This document shows positions 43,953 to 53,020 of a DNA stretch of 64,000 nucleotides, one piece after another. This stretch comes from Burkholderia ubonensis (GTDB taxonomy: Bacteria; Pseudomonadota; Gammaproteobacteria; Burkholderiales; Burkholderiaceae). Made by a program: the position numbers and the translations under genes. The stretch is from the NCBI RefSeq assembly GCF_902833085.1, contig NZ_CADFEB010000007.1:434001-498000 (forward strand), read 5' to 3'. The stretch's first letter is position 1. Each line of letters opens with the position of its first letter. A model generated the notes under the pieces. It saw nothing but the letters and a program-made list of their open reading frames with translations, was not told the DNA's origin and made no database searches.

Positions 43953-44809
43953 CGCGCGCCAGCCTGCTGAGGCGCGGCCGCGGCGTTCGCGCCGCCGCCG
44001 CCATTGCCGCCGCGCAGCCGTGCGGCGAGGCCGCCCGCGCCCGCGCCGCCGTGCTTGCGCGCGCGCCACCACAGCGCGCCGCCCGCCGCCGCGAGCGCGA
44101 CGCACGCGAAGATCGCGATCAGCACGCCGACGAGCGTCGCGCCGCCGGACTTCTGCGCGGGAGGCTGAGCGGCCGACACGAGATCGACCGGATCGGCGGC
44201 GACCGACGTGACGCTCACTTCGTCGTAGGTCAGCCCTTCGACGCTGTGGACGACGAGGTTCTTGATCTGCGGCGTGAGCGTCGCGAGGTTCGCGTTCGGC
44301 CGGTACTTGATGAACACCGACGCCGACGACGGCTTCGCGACCTGCGCGAGCGGATCGTTGTTCGGCAGCACGATGTGCACGCGCGCGACGACGACGCCGT
44401 CGATCTTCGACAGCGTGTCCGACAGCTCCTGCGACACGCCGTAGATGAAGCGCACGCGCTCCTCGGTCGGCGTCGACACGAGGCCGTCCTTCTTGAACAG
44501 CGCGCCGAGATCGTCGTAGCGGGTCGCGGGCAGCCCGCGCGCGCGCAGCACTTCCATCGCCTTGACGATCTGCTTGTCGTCGACGGCGAGCGTCCACGTC
44601 TTGCCGCCGTCGGGCGTCTTCTTTTGCGCGTCGACGCCGTTCTGCAGCAGCGCGGCCATCATCTCGTTGCAGTCGCGTTCGGCGAGGCCGCCGTACAGCT
44701 CCTGCTGGCAGCCGGCGACGAGCACGGCGCTCGCGAGCAGCGCGGCGAGCCGGGCCGTGCGGCGGTGGCCGGCGGCTGAGGTCGGGGGGCGGAGTCGGTG
44801 CATGGTCAT
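43949..44809 (-). CDS. sctJ: Type III secretion inner-ring lipoprotein SctJ (HrcJ)
   Basis: 286 residues from ATG 44809 (overlaps sctI by ATGA). A signal peptide ends in the lipobox VLVAGC near residue 34. YscJ/FliF ring domains follow (LLQNGVDAQKKTPDGGKTW, VRFIYGVSQELSDTLSKIDG, VVVARVHIVLPNNDP), then a membrane segment near 230-248 and a Gly/Ala-rich cytoplasmic tail. Forms the inner MS-type ring. Confidence 0.95.
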   Translation of the reverse strand: MTMHRLRPPTSAAGHRRTARLAALLASAVLVAGCQQELYGGLAERDCNEMMAALLQNGVDAQKKTPDGGKTWTLAVDDKQIVKAMEVLRARGLPATRYDDLGALFKKDGLVSTPTEERVRFIYGVSQELSDTLSKIDGVVVARVHIVLPNNDPLAQVAKPSSASVFIKYRPNANLATLTPQIKNLVVHSVEGLTYDEVSVTSVAADPVDLVSAAQPPAQKSGGATLVGVLIAIFACVALAAAGGALWWRARKHGGAGAGGLAARLRGGNGGGGANAAAAPQQAGAR

Positions 44810-45222
44810 TGGTTCTTCATCAGCGAGCCGATCGCGTCCTTCGTCGACGTGACGACGCCCATCTTCGCCTGCAGGTCGATCTGCATCGCGGTCGCCTCGG
44901 CCGACGCCTGGATCGACGCCGCGAACATCTCGTTCATCGACAGCTCGTTCGCGTGCTGGCTCAGGTACGCGGCGTTGTCGAGCGCCTGCCTGATCGCGGC
45001 GTCCGACGTCTCGACGAGCTTCGATACCGCGCTCGCGTCGTGCGCGTGCGCGACGGGCGGCGTCGGCGTCGCGTTCGACATCAGCGCCTGGAAGCGGCCG
45101 GCGACGTCGGGCGGGACCTCGGCCGGGACATTGGGCGCCGATGCGGCCGGCGCGGCCGCCGCGTCGGAAAACGCGACGTCGAGCGCGCGGGTCAGGTCGA
45201 TCGGGGAAAGCGGGGCGTTCAT
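44806..45222 (-). CDS. sctI: Type III secretion inner-rod protein SctI (HrpB2)
   Basis: 138 residues from ATG 45222. N-terminal half Ala/Pro-rich and disordered; the C-terminal helix (LSMNEMFAASIQASAEATAM, ending TKDAIGSLMKNQ) has the pattern of HrpB2/YscI rod subunits. Position between hrpB1 and sctJ supports it. Secreted early by the apparatus. Confidence 0.9.
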   Translation of the reverse strand: MNAPLSPIDLTRALDVAFSDAAAAPAASAPNVPAEVPPDVAGRFQALMSNATPTPPVAHAHDASAVSKLVETSDAAIRQALDNAAYLSQHANELSMNEMFAASIQASAEATAMQIDLQAKMGVVTSTKDAIGSLMKNQ

Positions 45223-45235
45223 GCGGGTCTCCTCG

Positions 45236-45823
45236 TCAAAGACGCAGATACTGCTGATGCGCGAACGTGGCCTGCGCATCGAAGCCAGCCGCCGGGTGCG
45301 CGGGCGATGCATTGGCCCCATCCGTCCCATCGGCCGTGGAGCCGTTCGCCGCCGCGGCCGATTCGGGCAGTTCCCAGACGCCCGTGCGTTCCGCGTGCTC
45401 CTTCGCGAGCAGCACGTCGTGCTGCCGCTCGAGCGCGCGCACGAGCGCGATCGCCTGCGCGGGGCTGCCCGCCGCGAGCACTTCGTCGGCGGCGATCCGC
45501 CATTCCGGATCGCGCTTCAACTGCAGCGCGAACGCGAGCAGCGCCTTGCCGTAGATCGCGTTCGTCTTGCCGTTCGCGACCTCCGCGAACACGCGCACCG
45601 CGTCGTCGAAGTTGCCGAGCGCGACGTGCAGCATGCCGTCGAACATGTCGGCGGCGGGCAGTTGCGGCGCGAGCACGCGCAGCGCGTCGATCAGCAGGCC
45701 GATGTCGTAGGGGTCGGCGGCCGGACCGTCGAGCGCGCCGCCGACCGCGAGGCTCGCGGCGTCGATCAGTTCGTTCAGCGCCGCTTGGCTGCATCGCAGA
45801 TAGGTCGGCCGGGATTCGTCCAT
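45236..45823 (-). CDS. hrpB1: HrpB1/HrpK-family type III secretion protein
   Basis: 195 residues from ATG 45823. TPR-like helical repeats: LLIDALRVLAPQLPAADMFD, FDDAVRVFAEVANGKTNAIY, then YGKALLAFALQLKRDPEWRI. Matches the HrpB1/HrpK family of the Hrp2 T3SS, reported as periplasmic/peptidoglycan-associated. First gene of the minus-strand operon, driven by the PIP box at 45924. A shorter paralogue lies at 57027. Confidence 0.9.
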   Translation of the reverse strand: MDESRPTYLRCSQAALNELIDAASLAVGGALDGPAADPYDIGLLIDALRVLAPQLPAADMFDGMLHVALGNFDDAVRVFAEVANGKTNAIYGKALLAFALQLKRDPEWRIAADEVLAAGSPAQAIALVRALERQHDVLLAKEHAERTGVWELPESAAAANGSTADGTDGANASPAHPAAGFDAQATFAHQQYLRL

Positions 45824-45886
45824 GGTGTGCGCTCCGTGTCGCCGCGCGAGCGGCGCATGTCGTTGAGGGAAAGGCGTATGGAGCGC

Positions 45887-45947
45887 AAGGTAGCAGCGCG
45901 CGGCAGCCGTCCGGCCATCGATGCGAAGCGCGCGCGCGCGGCGCGAA
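45887..45947 (-). promoter_or_regulatory. PIP/hrpII box and -10 for the hrpB1-sctT operon
   Basis: Plus-strand CGAA at 45924-45927 and 45944-45947, 16 bases apart, gives TTCG-N16-TTCG on the minus strand. TACCTT (YANNNT) lies at 45892-45887, 31 bp downstream. hrpB1 starts 64 bases further. Confidence 0.9.
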
Positions 45948-45960
45948 GCGTGCTGCGCGC

Positions 45961-46022
45961 TTCGCGCCCGGCGGCGCGGCTTCGGGTCGGCGCGCGCCTG
46001 CGGCGCCGCGCGCCGCTAACGT
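45961..46022 (+). promoter_or_regulatory. PIP/hrpII box and -10 for the sctU-hpaA operon
   Basis: TTCG at 45961-45964 and 45981-45984 with exactly 16 bases between. TAACGT (YANNNT) at 46017-46022 begins 32 bp after the box. sctU starts at 46059. This box is 13 bp from the divergent one. Confidence 0.92.
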
Positions 46023-46058
46023 ACGCGCCATGTCCTACTCTCGACAGGAACGGCGGCG

Positions 46059-47144
46059 ATGGCCGAAGAGAAAACCGAAGAGCCCTCCGAGAAAAAGCTG
46101 AAGAAGGCGCGTGAGAAGGGCCAGGTCGCAAAGAGCAAGGACGTCGCGGACGCGGTGACGCTGGCGGCCGCGATCGGCGTGATGACGGCCGGCGAATCGA
46201 TGCTGACGGGCGGCCTGACGCGCGCGATCCGCACCGCGCTCGACTTCGTGCAGGGCGAGCGCACGCCGCAGGCGACGCTCGCCGCGCTGCACGACCTCGC
46301 CGCGAGCGCCGCGCTGACGATGCTGCCGTTCGTCGTCGCCGCGATCGTCGCGGGCATCGTGTCGCAGGCGCCGCAGGCGGGCTTCATGATCACGCTCGAG
46401 CCCGTGATGCCGAAATTCGACGCGATCAATCCGATGGCGGGCATCAAGCGGATCTTCTCGCTGAAGTCGCTGCTCGAGCTCGTGAAGATGATCATCAAGG
46501 CGGTCGTGCTCGCATGCGTGATCTGGAAGATGATGACGTCGCTGTTTCCGCTCGTCGTCGCGAGCGTGTACGAGCCGACGCCGCAGCTGTCGCGCGTGCT
46601 GTGGACCGTGCTGATGAAGCTGCTCGGCGTCGTCGTGCTGGTCGTCGTGGTGTTCGCGGCGGCCGACTACAAGATTGCGCGCGTGATGTTCATCCGCGAC
46701 AACCGGATGACGAAGGAAGAAACGAAGCGCGAGCACAAGGAGAGCGAAGGCGATCCGCACACGAAGGGCGAGCGCCGCCGGCTCGCGCGCGAGATCGCGA
46801 CGAGCGCGCCGCCGCGCCAGAAGGTCGGGCAGGCGAACGTGCTCGTCGTCAACCCGACGCACTATGCGGTCGCGATCCGCTATGCGCCCGACGAGCATCC
46901 GCTGCCGCGGGTGATTGAGAAGGCCGTCGACGACGGCGCGCTCGCGCTGCGCCGCCACGCGCACGCGCTCGGCGTGCCGATCGTCGGCAACCCGCCCGTC
47001 GCGCGCGCGCTGTACCGCGTCGAGCGCGACGCGGCGATTCCCGAAGAACTGTTCGAAACGGTGGCCGCGATCCTGCGCTGGGTCGAATCGGTCGCGGGCG
47101 CCCGCGCCGATGCCGCCGCCGTTCCCTCCGCGAGGTCGTCATGA
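46059..47144 (+). CDS. sctU: Type III secretion substrate-switch protein SctU (HrcU)
   Basis: 361 residues; AGGAA precedes ATG 46059. N-terminal EEKTEEPSEKKLKKAREKGQ is the FlhB-family signature. Four membrane segments span ~30-205, and the autocleavage motif NPTH is at 265-268 in the cytoplasmic domain. It switches export from early to late substrates. ATGA overlap with sctV. Confidence 0.96.
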   Translation: MAEEKTEEPSEKKLKKAREKGQVAKSKDVADAVTLAAAIGVMTAGESMLTGGLTRAIRTALDFVQGERTPQATLAALHDLAASAALTMLPFVVAAIVAGIVSQAPQAGFMITLEPVMPKFDAINPMAGIKRIFSLKSLLELVKMIIKAVVLACVIWKMMTSLFPLVVASVYEPTPQLSRVLWTVLMKLLGVVVLVVVVFAAADYKIARVMFIRDNRMTKEETKREHKESEGDPHTKGERRRLAREIATSAPPRQKVGQANVLVVNPTHYAVAIRYAPDEHPLPRVIEKAVDDGALALRRHAHALGVPIVGNPPVARALYRVERDAAIPEELFETVAAILRWVESVAGARADAAAVPSARSS

Positions 47145-49213
47145 CGCTGAAAACCCTCAAGTTTCCCGCCGGCGGCGAGGTCGGCATCACGGTGCTGGTC
47201 GTCGCGATCGTGTCGCTGATGATCCTGCCGCTGCCGCCCGAAGTGATCGACGTGCTGCTCGGCTTCAACATCGCGATCAGCGTCACGTTGCTGATGGTGA
47301 CGATGTACGTCGGCAGCATCGTGTCGCTGTCGGTGTTTCCGTCGATCCTGCTGTTCACGACGTTGTACCGGCTGTCGCTGAACATCGCGTCGACGAAGTC
47401 GATCCTGCTGCACGCGAACGCGGGCGACATCATCGAGAGCTTCGGCGAGCTCGTTGTCGGCGGCAATCTCGTCGTCGGCCTCGTCGTATTCCTGATCATC
47501 ACGATCGTGCAGTTCATCGTGATCGCGAAGGGCTCGGAGCGCGTCGCCGAAGTCGGCGCGCGCTTCACGCTCGACGCGATGCCCGGCAAGCAGATGAGCA
47601 TCGACGCGGACCTGCGCGCGAACATCCTGACGCCCGACGAGGCGCGCCGCAAGCGCGCGACGCTCGCGAAGGAGAGCCAGCTGCACGGCGGGATGGACGG
47701 CGCGATGAAGTTCGTGAAGGGCGACGCGATTGCGGGGCTCATCATCACGCTCGTCAACATCGTCGCGGGCATCGCGATCGGCGTGATGTACCACGGGATG
47801 ACGGCGGGGGAAGCCGCGAACCGCTTCTCGATCCTGTCGGTCGGCGACGCGATGGTGTCGCAGATTCCGTCGCTGCTGATCTCGGTCGCGGCGGGCGTGA
47901 TGATCACGCGCGTCGCCGACGATCACGACGAAGGCGAAGGCACGTCGCTCGGCGCCGAGATCGCGAAGCAACTGGGCGGCAGCCATCGCGCGCTGTATTT
48001 CGCGGCGGTGCTGCTGGTCGGCTTCGCCGCGGTGCCGGGCTTTCCGGCGGCGCTGTTCGTGCTGCTGTCGGGGACGCTCGCGTTCGCCGGCTACCGGCTG
48101 CAGAAGGGCGCGCGCCGCACGGCCGCGCGCGGCGAGCCGGTGATCGCGCTGCAGCGCGCGGGCGCGAAGAGCAGCACGCCGTCGATCCTGCCGCGCGCGC
48201 CGCTGTTCACGTGCGCGATCGGCGTGCGGGTGTCGCCGGATCTCGTCGCGCGGCTCGCGCCCGCCGCGCTCGATCGCGCATTCGACGAGGAGCGCGCGAA
48301 GCTGCAGGAGGAGCAGGGGCTGCCGTTTCCCGGCATCACGCTGTGGACGAGCGACGCGCTGCCCGAAGCGACGTGCGAGATCCTGATGCGCGACGTGCCG
48401 CAGGCGCGGCTCGAATTGCCCGCCGACCAGACGATGCTGCCCGACGCGGCGTCGGACCCGGCGCTCGCCGGCCGCTGCACGAAGCGCGGGCCCGCGGGCG
48501 GCCTCGCCGAGAGCTACTGGATCGACGACAAGGCGGTGCCGGCCGGCGCGCGCGCGTGGCAGGCCGAGCAGGTGATCGCGCACGAGACGATCGCGCTGCT
48601 GAGGCGCAACGCGCACCTGTTCCTCGGCATCCAGGAAACCCAGTGGATTCTCGACCAGCTCGGCCTCGACTATCCGGGGCTCGTCGCCGAGGTGCAGAAG
48701 GCGCTGCCGACGCAGCGCATCGCCGACGTGCTGCGCCGCCTGCTGGAGGAGCACATCCCGATCCGCAACGCGCGCGACATCATGGAGAGCCTCGTCGCGT
48801 GGGGGCCGAAGGAGAAGGACATGCTGATGCTCGCCGAATACGTGCGCGGCGACCTGTCGCGCTATCTCGCGTATCGCGCGTCGCGCGGCGCACGGCAGTT
48901 GCCGGCCGTGCTGCTCGACCTGCCGGTCGAGCAGCACATCCGGCAGTCGATCAAGCAGACGCCCGCCGGCAACTTCCTCGCGCTGCCGCCCGAGCAGGTC
49001 CGCTATCTGGTCGACAGCGTCGCGTCGTTCGTCGGCGAGACGCCGCGCGACGGCGTCGTGCTCGTCACGTCGATGGACGTGCGCCGCTACACGCGGCGAA
49101 TGATCGAGGCGCGGCTCGGCTGGCTGCCCGTCTATTCGTACCAGGAGCTCGGCGACCAGGTCGAATTGCAGCCGGTCGGCCGCGTGACGATGCCGACGGC
49201 GGCCCACGCATGA
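47141..49213 (+). CDS. sctV: Type III secretion major export apparatus protein SctV (HrcV)
   Basis: 690 residues. FHIPEP/FlhA family: ~7-8 membrane segments in the first 325 residues with SIVSLSVFPSILLFTTLYRL and GDAIAGLIITLVNIVAGIAI, followed by a cytoplasmic domain (IDQLGLDYPGLVAEVQK-type motif). Forms the nonameric export ring and receives chaperone-substrate complexes. Overlaps both neighbours by four bases. Confidence 0.96.
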   Translation: MTLKTLKFPAGGEVGITVLVVAIVSLMILPLPPEVIDVLLGFNIAISVTLLMVTMYVGSIVSLSVFPSILLFTTLYRLSLNIASTKSILLHANAGDIIESFGELVVGGNLVVGLVVFLIITIVQFIVIAKGSERVAEVGARFTLDAMPGKQMSIDADLRANILTPDEARRKRATLAKESQLHGGMDGAMKFVKGDAIAGLIITLVNIVAGIAIGVMYHGMTAGEAANRFSILSVGDAMVSQIPSLLISVAAGVMITRVADDHDEGEGTSLGAEIAKQLGGSHRALYFAAVLLVGFAAVPGFPAALFVLLSGTLAFAGYRLQKGARRTAARGEPVIALQRAGAKSSTPSILPRAPLFTCAIGVRVSPDLVARLAPAALDRAFDEERAKLQEEQGLPFPGITLWTSDALPEATCEILMRDVPQARLELPADQTMLPDAASDPALAGRCTKRGPAGGLAESYWIDDKAVPAGARAWQAEQVIAHETIALLRRNAHLFLGIQETQWILDQLGLDYPGLVAEVQKALPTQRIADVLRRLLEEHIPIRNARDIMESLVAWGPKEKDMLMLAEYVRGDLSRYLAYRASRGARQLPAVLLDLPVEQHIRQSIKQTPAGNFLALPPEQVRYLVDSVASFVGETPRDGVVLVTSMDVRRYTRRMIEARLGWLPVYSYQELGDQVELQPVGRVTMPTAAHA

Positions 49214-49818
49214 GCGCCGCCGACCTGAGGCCCGTGCGGATCATCGCGGGCGAGCCGGTGGCCGAAACGGGCGGTATGCCGACGACGCGCACGGCCCGGC
49301 GCGGCTTCGACTACGCGCAATTGATGCGGCGCTCGCGCGTCGCGCCCGCCGGCGAGCGCGCGTCGGCCGACGACGAGCGGCGGCGTGATGCGTCGCTGCC
49401 GTGGCGCGACGGCGCGCTGCCGTCGTTCGAGCGCGACCCGGCCGCGCTGCCGGACGCGGTCGGGCGCGAAGCGATGGCGCGCGCGTGCGCGGGCTCCGAT
49501 GCGTTCGTCAACCAGGTGTTCGCGCAGCGCGAGCGGATGGTGCGCGTCGCCGAGGCGCTCGCGGCCGAGATCGCCGCGCTGTGCGGCGACGACGCGGCGG
49601 GCCGGTGGGAGATCAGCCTGCCCCTCGACGCCGCGCTGCTGCCGGACACGGTGCTGCACCTGGTTCTTTCGCGTTTCGACTTGCGGCTTCGGTTCGAGAC
49701 GCCGGACGCGGCGACGCGGCACTTACTCTGCACCCATGGCGCGACGCTGCACGCGCGACTCGACACGCTGCTCGCGCACCACGGCGCGCCGCGCGAGATC
49801 GAGATCGACGTCGACTGA
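49210..49818 (+). CDS. sctP: Type III secretion specificity switch protein SctP (HpaP/HpaC)
   Basis: 202 residues from ATG 49210 (ATGA overlap). Disordered Arg-rich N-terminus and a compact C-terminal T3S4-like domain (WEISLPLDAALLPDTVLHLV, LSRFDLRLRFETPDA). Short compared with ruler proteins, as in HpaC/HpaP of Hrp2 systems. Interacts with SctU to change substrate class. Position after sctV supports it. Confidence 0.85.
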   Translation: MSAADLRPVRIIAGEPVAETGGMPTTRTARRGFDYAQLMRRSRVAPAGERASADDERRRDASLPWRDGALPSFERDPAALPDAVGREAMARACAGSDAFVNQVFAQRERMVRVAEALAAEIAALCGDDAAGRWEISLPLDAALLPDTVLHLVLSRFDLRLRFETPDAATRHLLCTHGATLHARLDTLLAHHGAPREIEIDVD

Positions 49819-49862
49819 GCGAGCGCAATCGAACCCGCAACCGATCCCGACCAGCCGCGACG

Positions 49863-51029
49863 ATGGATACCGAGCCGATCGAACTGGAACCCGACACCGC
49901 CGCGCCGCGCGGCATCGACGCCGCACTGCCGCTGCCCGCGTGCAGCGCGTTCGACGCGGCGCTTGCGCGCATCGTCGCCGACGCGCGGCTCGCCGCGTGG
50001 CTCGCGCGCTTCCCGGCGATGTCCGGCTGGCGCGCGGCGACGGGCGAGCGGCCGCGCTTCGAGCGCCCCGGCGTGCTCGACCTGCGATGGCACGGCGCGA
50101 CCGCGCGTGTCGCGATCGATCTCGCCGCGTTTCCGGCGCTCGATGTGGTCGCAGCGCCCGCGCTCGACGCACGGGGCGACGCCAGCGTGTCGCTGCGCAC
50201 GGCGCTCGCGTCGGCGCTGCTCGCGCCGCTCGTCGCCGCGTTCGCGGCGGCGGGGCTCGACGGCGTGACGATCGGCGGGCTGCGCGCCGTGAATGCGGCG
50301 GCGCTCGACGCGACGCGCTGCGTGCTGTCGTTTGCGCTCGACGGCGCGCCGCTGCGCTGCGCGCTGCTCGACGCGTCGATGCCGTGGCTCGACGCGCTCG
50401 CGGCGCGATTGCGCGGCGAACGGCTGCCCGACGCGGCGGGCCTGCTGGCGCGCGTGCGCCTGCCCGGCCGCGTGCGGCTCGGCTCGCGCAGGCTGCCGCT
50501 CGCGGTGCTGCGCAGCCTGCGGCCGGGCGACGTGCTGCTGGACCTGGCGCCGGCCGCGCTCGGCGCCGCGCGGGCGGGGCCGCTGCACGCATGGTGGGGC
50601 GCGCGTCGCGCGACGCAATGGCATGCAACCGTTCTGATCGAGGGAACCACGATGACGATGATCGAAACACCCGACACCGCCGACGATCTCGACGAGCCGA
50701 TCGTCGCGGGCGACCTGCCGGCCGGTTCAGCGGCCGATTCACCCGCCGATGCGCCGGACGGCGACGCGCCGGGCGCTGCGCCCGAGCCGGCCGACCTCGG
50801 CGACGTCGACCTGCCCGTGCACGTCGAGATCGACACGCTGTCGCTGTCGATCGCCGAGCTGGCCGCGCTGCGGCCGGGCTACGTGCTCGAGCTGCCGCTC
50901 GCCGCGCGCGACGTGCCGGTGCGGCTCGTCGCGTACGGCCAGGCGATCGGCGGCGGCCGGCTGGTCGCGGTGGGCGCGCATCTCGGCGTGCGGATCGACC
51001 GGATGGCGGGCGACGATGGTTCAGTTTAA
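49863..51029 (+). CDS. sctQ: Type III secretion C-ring protein SctQ (HrcQ)
   Basis: 388 residues from ATG 49863. The N-terminal ~250 residues are a divergent SpoA/FliM-like region (RLPGRVRLGSRRLPLAVLRS). A linker of Asp/Ala/Pro (~265-310) leads to the C-terminal FliN-like SpoA domain, LPVHVEIDTLSLSIAELAAL. It is a single-gene SctQ rather than the split hrcQa/Qb. An in-frame internal start at 50652 could yield a separate C-terminal product. Overlaps sctR by 14 bases. Confidence 0.93.
   Translation: MDTEPIELEPDTAAPRGIDAALPLPACSAFDAALARIVADARLAAWLARFPAMSGWRAATGERPRFERPGVLDLRWHGATARVAIDLAAFPALDVVAAPALDARGDASVSLRTALASALLAPLVAAFAAAGLDGVTIGGLRAVNAAALDATRCVLSFALDGAPLRCALLDASMPWLDALAARLRGERLPDAAGLLARVRLPGRVRLGSRRLPLAVLRSLRPGDVLLDLAPAALGAARAGPLHAWWGARRATQWHATVLIEGTTMTMIETPDTADDLDEPIVAGDLPAGSAADSPADAPDGDAPGAAPEPADLGDVDLPVHVEIDTLSLSIAELAALRPGYVLELPLAARDVPVRLVAYGQAIGGGRLVAVGAHLGVRIDRMAGDDGSV
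50641..50654 (+). promoter_or_regulatory. Internal ribosome site and ATG inside sctQ
   Basis: AGGGAA at 50641-50646 is followed by ATG at 50652 in the sctQ frame, at the start of the inter-domain linker. Translation would give a 125-residue FliN-like SctQ-C (50652-51029), as shown for YscQ, SpaO and SsaQ homologues. Confidence 0.6.
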
Positions 51030-51666
51030 CGACATCACCGGCCTGCTGATCGCCGTGCTCGTGATGAGCATGGTGCCGTTCATCGCGATGGTGGTCACGT
51101 CGTACGCGAAGATCGTCGTCGTGCTCGGCCTGCTGCGCAACGCGCTCGGCGTGCAGCAGGTGCCGCCGAACATGGTGCTGAACGGCATCGCGATCCTCGT
51201 GTCGCTGTACATCATGGCGCCGATCGGCTTCGCCGCGCAGCAGCAGCTGCAGGGGCAGGCGCTGTCGCCGCAGCCGACGCAGGCGATGCTGCAGGCGTTC
51301 GGCGCGGCGAAGGAGCCGTTCCGCCAGTTCCTCGTCGCGCACTCGCGCGAGCGCGAGAAGCGCTTCTTCCTGCGCTCGGCGTCGGTGATCTGGCCGAAGG
51401 CCGCGGCCGCGCAGCTGCGCGACGACGACCTGATCGTGCTCGCGCCCGCGTTCACGCTCGCGCAGATGACCGACGCGTTCCGCATCGGCTTCATCCTCTA
51501 CATCGCGTTCATCATCGTCGATCTCGTGATCGCGAACGTGCTGATGTCGATGGGGATGAACCAGGTGCAGCCGACCAACGTCGCGATCCCGTTCAAGCTG
51601 ATGCTGTTCGTCGTGATGGACGGCTGGTCGACGCTCGTGCACGGGCTCGTGCTGACCTATTCCTGA
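51016..51666 (+). CDS. sctR: Type III secretion export gate protein SctR (HrcR)
   Basis: 216 residues from ATG 51016. FliP/YscR family: four membrane segments, TSYAKIVVVLGLLRNALGVQ and PPNMVLNGIAILVSLYIMAP near the N-terminus, MSMGMNQVQPTNVAIPFKLM near the C-terminus. Core of the SctRST export gate. Confidence 0.96.
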   Translation: MVQFNDITGLLIAVLVMSMVPFIAMVVTSYAKIVVVLGLLRNALGVQQVPPNMVLNGIAILVSLYIMAPIGFAAQQQLQGQALSPQPTQAMLQAFGAAKEPFRQFLVAHSREREKRFFLRSASVIWPKAAAAQLRDDDLIVLAPAFTLAQMTDAFRIGFILYIAFIIVDLVIANVLMSMGMNQVQPTNVAIPFKLMLFVVMDGWSTLVHGLVLTYS

Positions 51667-51699
51667 ATTCCGATTTCCCGTTTCGAGGAGGCTCGCCCG

Positions 51700-51963
51700 A
51701 TGGAAACCGACGACCTGATCCGGCTCACGTCGCAAGGCATGATGCTGTGTCTCTACATTTCGCTGCCCGTCGTGCTCGTCGCGGCCGCATCCGGGCTCGC
51801 GATCTCGTTCCTGCAGGCGATCACGTCGCTGCAGGAGCAGAGCATCTCGTACGGCGTGAAGCTCGTCGCGGTGACGGTGACCGTCGCGATCGCCGGGCCG
51901 TGGGCCGCCGCCGAGATCCTGCATTTCGCGCAGCAGCTGCTGTCGGCGGCGGTGCCGTCGTGA
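51700..51963 (+). CDS. sctS: Type III secretion export gate protein SctS (HrcS)
   Basis: 87 residues, GAGGAGG ribosome site. Two membrane hairpins with the FliQ-family motif ISFLQAITSLQEQSISYGVK. Part of the export gate. Its stop overlaps the GTG of hpaA. Confidence 0.95.
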   Translation: METDDLIRLTSQGMMLCLYISLPVVLVAAASGLAISFLQAITSLQEQSISYGVKLVAVTVTVAIAGPWAAAEILHFAQQLLSAAVPS

Positions 51964-52835
51964 GCCGCGTCACGCGCGCGATCGCGCACACCATCCATGC
52001 GGCAAAGCCCGATCCGCGGCGGCGCCGGCCGGTGCGCGCGCGTACCGCGACGACCTACGGCAAGTACGGCACGCGCTTCACGTATTCGAACGGCTTTCAG
52101 GCGAACGCGGCCGCCGCGCGCAACCAGATGCTCGCGAAGCTGAAGCCGCGCCTGAAGACGGCCGTGGCGGGCTCGCTCCGGCGGCGGCGTGCCGAGAGCC
52201 AGGAGGAATCGTTCGACGGTGGAGATGAAGCGGCGGCGTCGCACGCGCACGTCGCGCCGCACGACGAGCACGACCGGCATTCGGGCGGGCAAGGCGGCGG
52301 CCGGCAGCAGCGCGACCAGGACGAACGCGACGACGAGCCGGCCGGTGTATCCGCGCTGCCGCGCGTGCGCGCGCGGCCCACGGCCGCGCCTGCACCGGAG
52401 CAGCGCGCGCTGCGCGACATCGCGCATACCCTCGCGGACGCGGCGCAGCGCGAGCAGGCGCTGCGCCACCTGTGGGCCGACACGCTGCTGCAGCTCGGCC
52501 GGCGAGTCGACGCGGACCCCGCCGCGCGCATCACGCCCGCGCTGCTGAATCACAACGCGGACCTGCTCGCCGCACGCTTGCGTTCCGGCCCGTGGATGCC
52601 GATCGGCTGGAGCGGCGTGAAGCAGGTGCTGCTCGATGCGATGCAAAGCGCGGGCGCCGCGCCGCGCGACGCATCGGCTGCGCGCGGCGAGCGCGCGAGC
52701 ACGCACTATCTGTTGCTGCCGCTCCTCGTATTCAACGCGGAACGTCCGTCGACGAACGCGCAGCTCGCACGCGCGATCGCAAGTGTCGGGACGCTGCACG
52801 GCGGCGTGTCGGCCGCATCGCGGCCGCGATCGTGA
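51960..52835 (+). CDS. hpaA: HpaA-like type III secretion control protein
   Basis: 291 residues from GTG 51960 (GTGA overlap with sctS). N-terminal ~90 residues are very basic (RRRRPVRARTATTYGKYGTR, then RRRRAESQEES), including stretches resembling nuclear localisation signals known in Xanthomonas HpaA. A His/Asp/Gln-rich middle follows, and the C-terminal ~130 residues are helical (QRALRDIAHTLADAAQREQA). In Xanthomonas HpaA is both secreted and a regulator of HpaB. Assignment rests on position after sctS and composition. Confidence 0.8.
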   Translation: MSRVTRAIAHTIHAAKPDPRRRRPVRARTATTYGKYGTRFTYSNGFQANAAAARNQMLAKLKPRLKTAVAGSLRRRRAESQEESFDGGDEAAASHAHVAPHDEHDRHSGGQGGGRQQRDQDERDDEPAGVSALPRVRARPTAAPAPEQRALRDIAHTLADAAQREQALRHLWADTLLQLGRRVDADPAARITPALLNHNADLLAARLRSGPWMPIGWSGVKQVLLDAMQSAGAAPRDASAARGERASTHYLLLPLLVFNAERPSTNAQLARAIASVGTLHGGVSAASRPRS

Positions 52836-52856
52836 GTGTCGCGGCGCACGCGATGC

Positions 52857-52918
52857 TTCGCAAACGCGGCGATGAATTCGCATGACGAACCAGATGTGAG
52901 GCCGCGACGAATTATTCT
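52857..52918 (+). promoter_or_regulatory. PIP/hrpII box and -10 for the sctD operon
   Basis: TTCG at 52857-52860 and 52877-52880 with 16 bases between, then TATTCT (YANNNT) at 52913-52918, 32 bp downstream. It lies in the 185-bp gap between hpaA and sctD. Confidence 0.9.
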
Positions 52919-53020
52919 GGCTGCATGGACGAACGAAGCGGCACACCGAAGCGGCGAGCCGATCGCGATCGATTCGATCGACGCCGATGAAACCCACGAC
53001 GCAACGATGAGGAGCAACCG

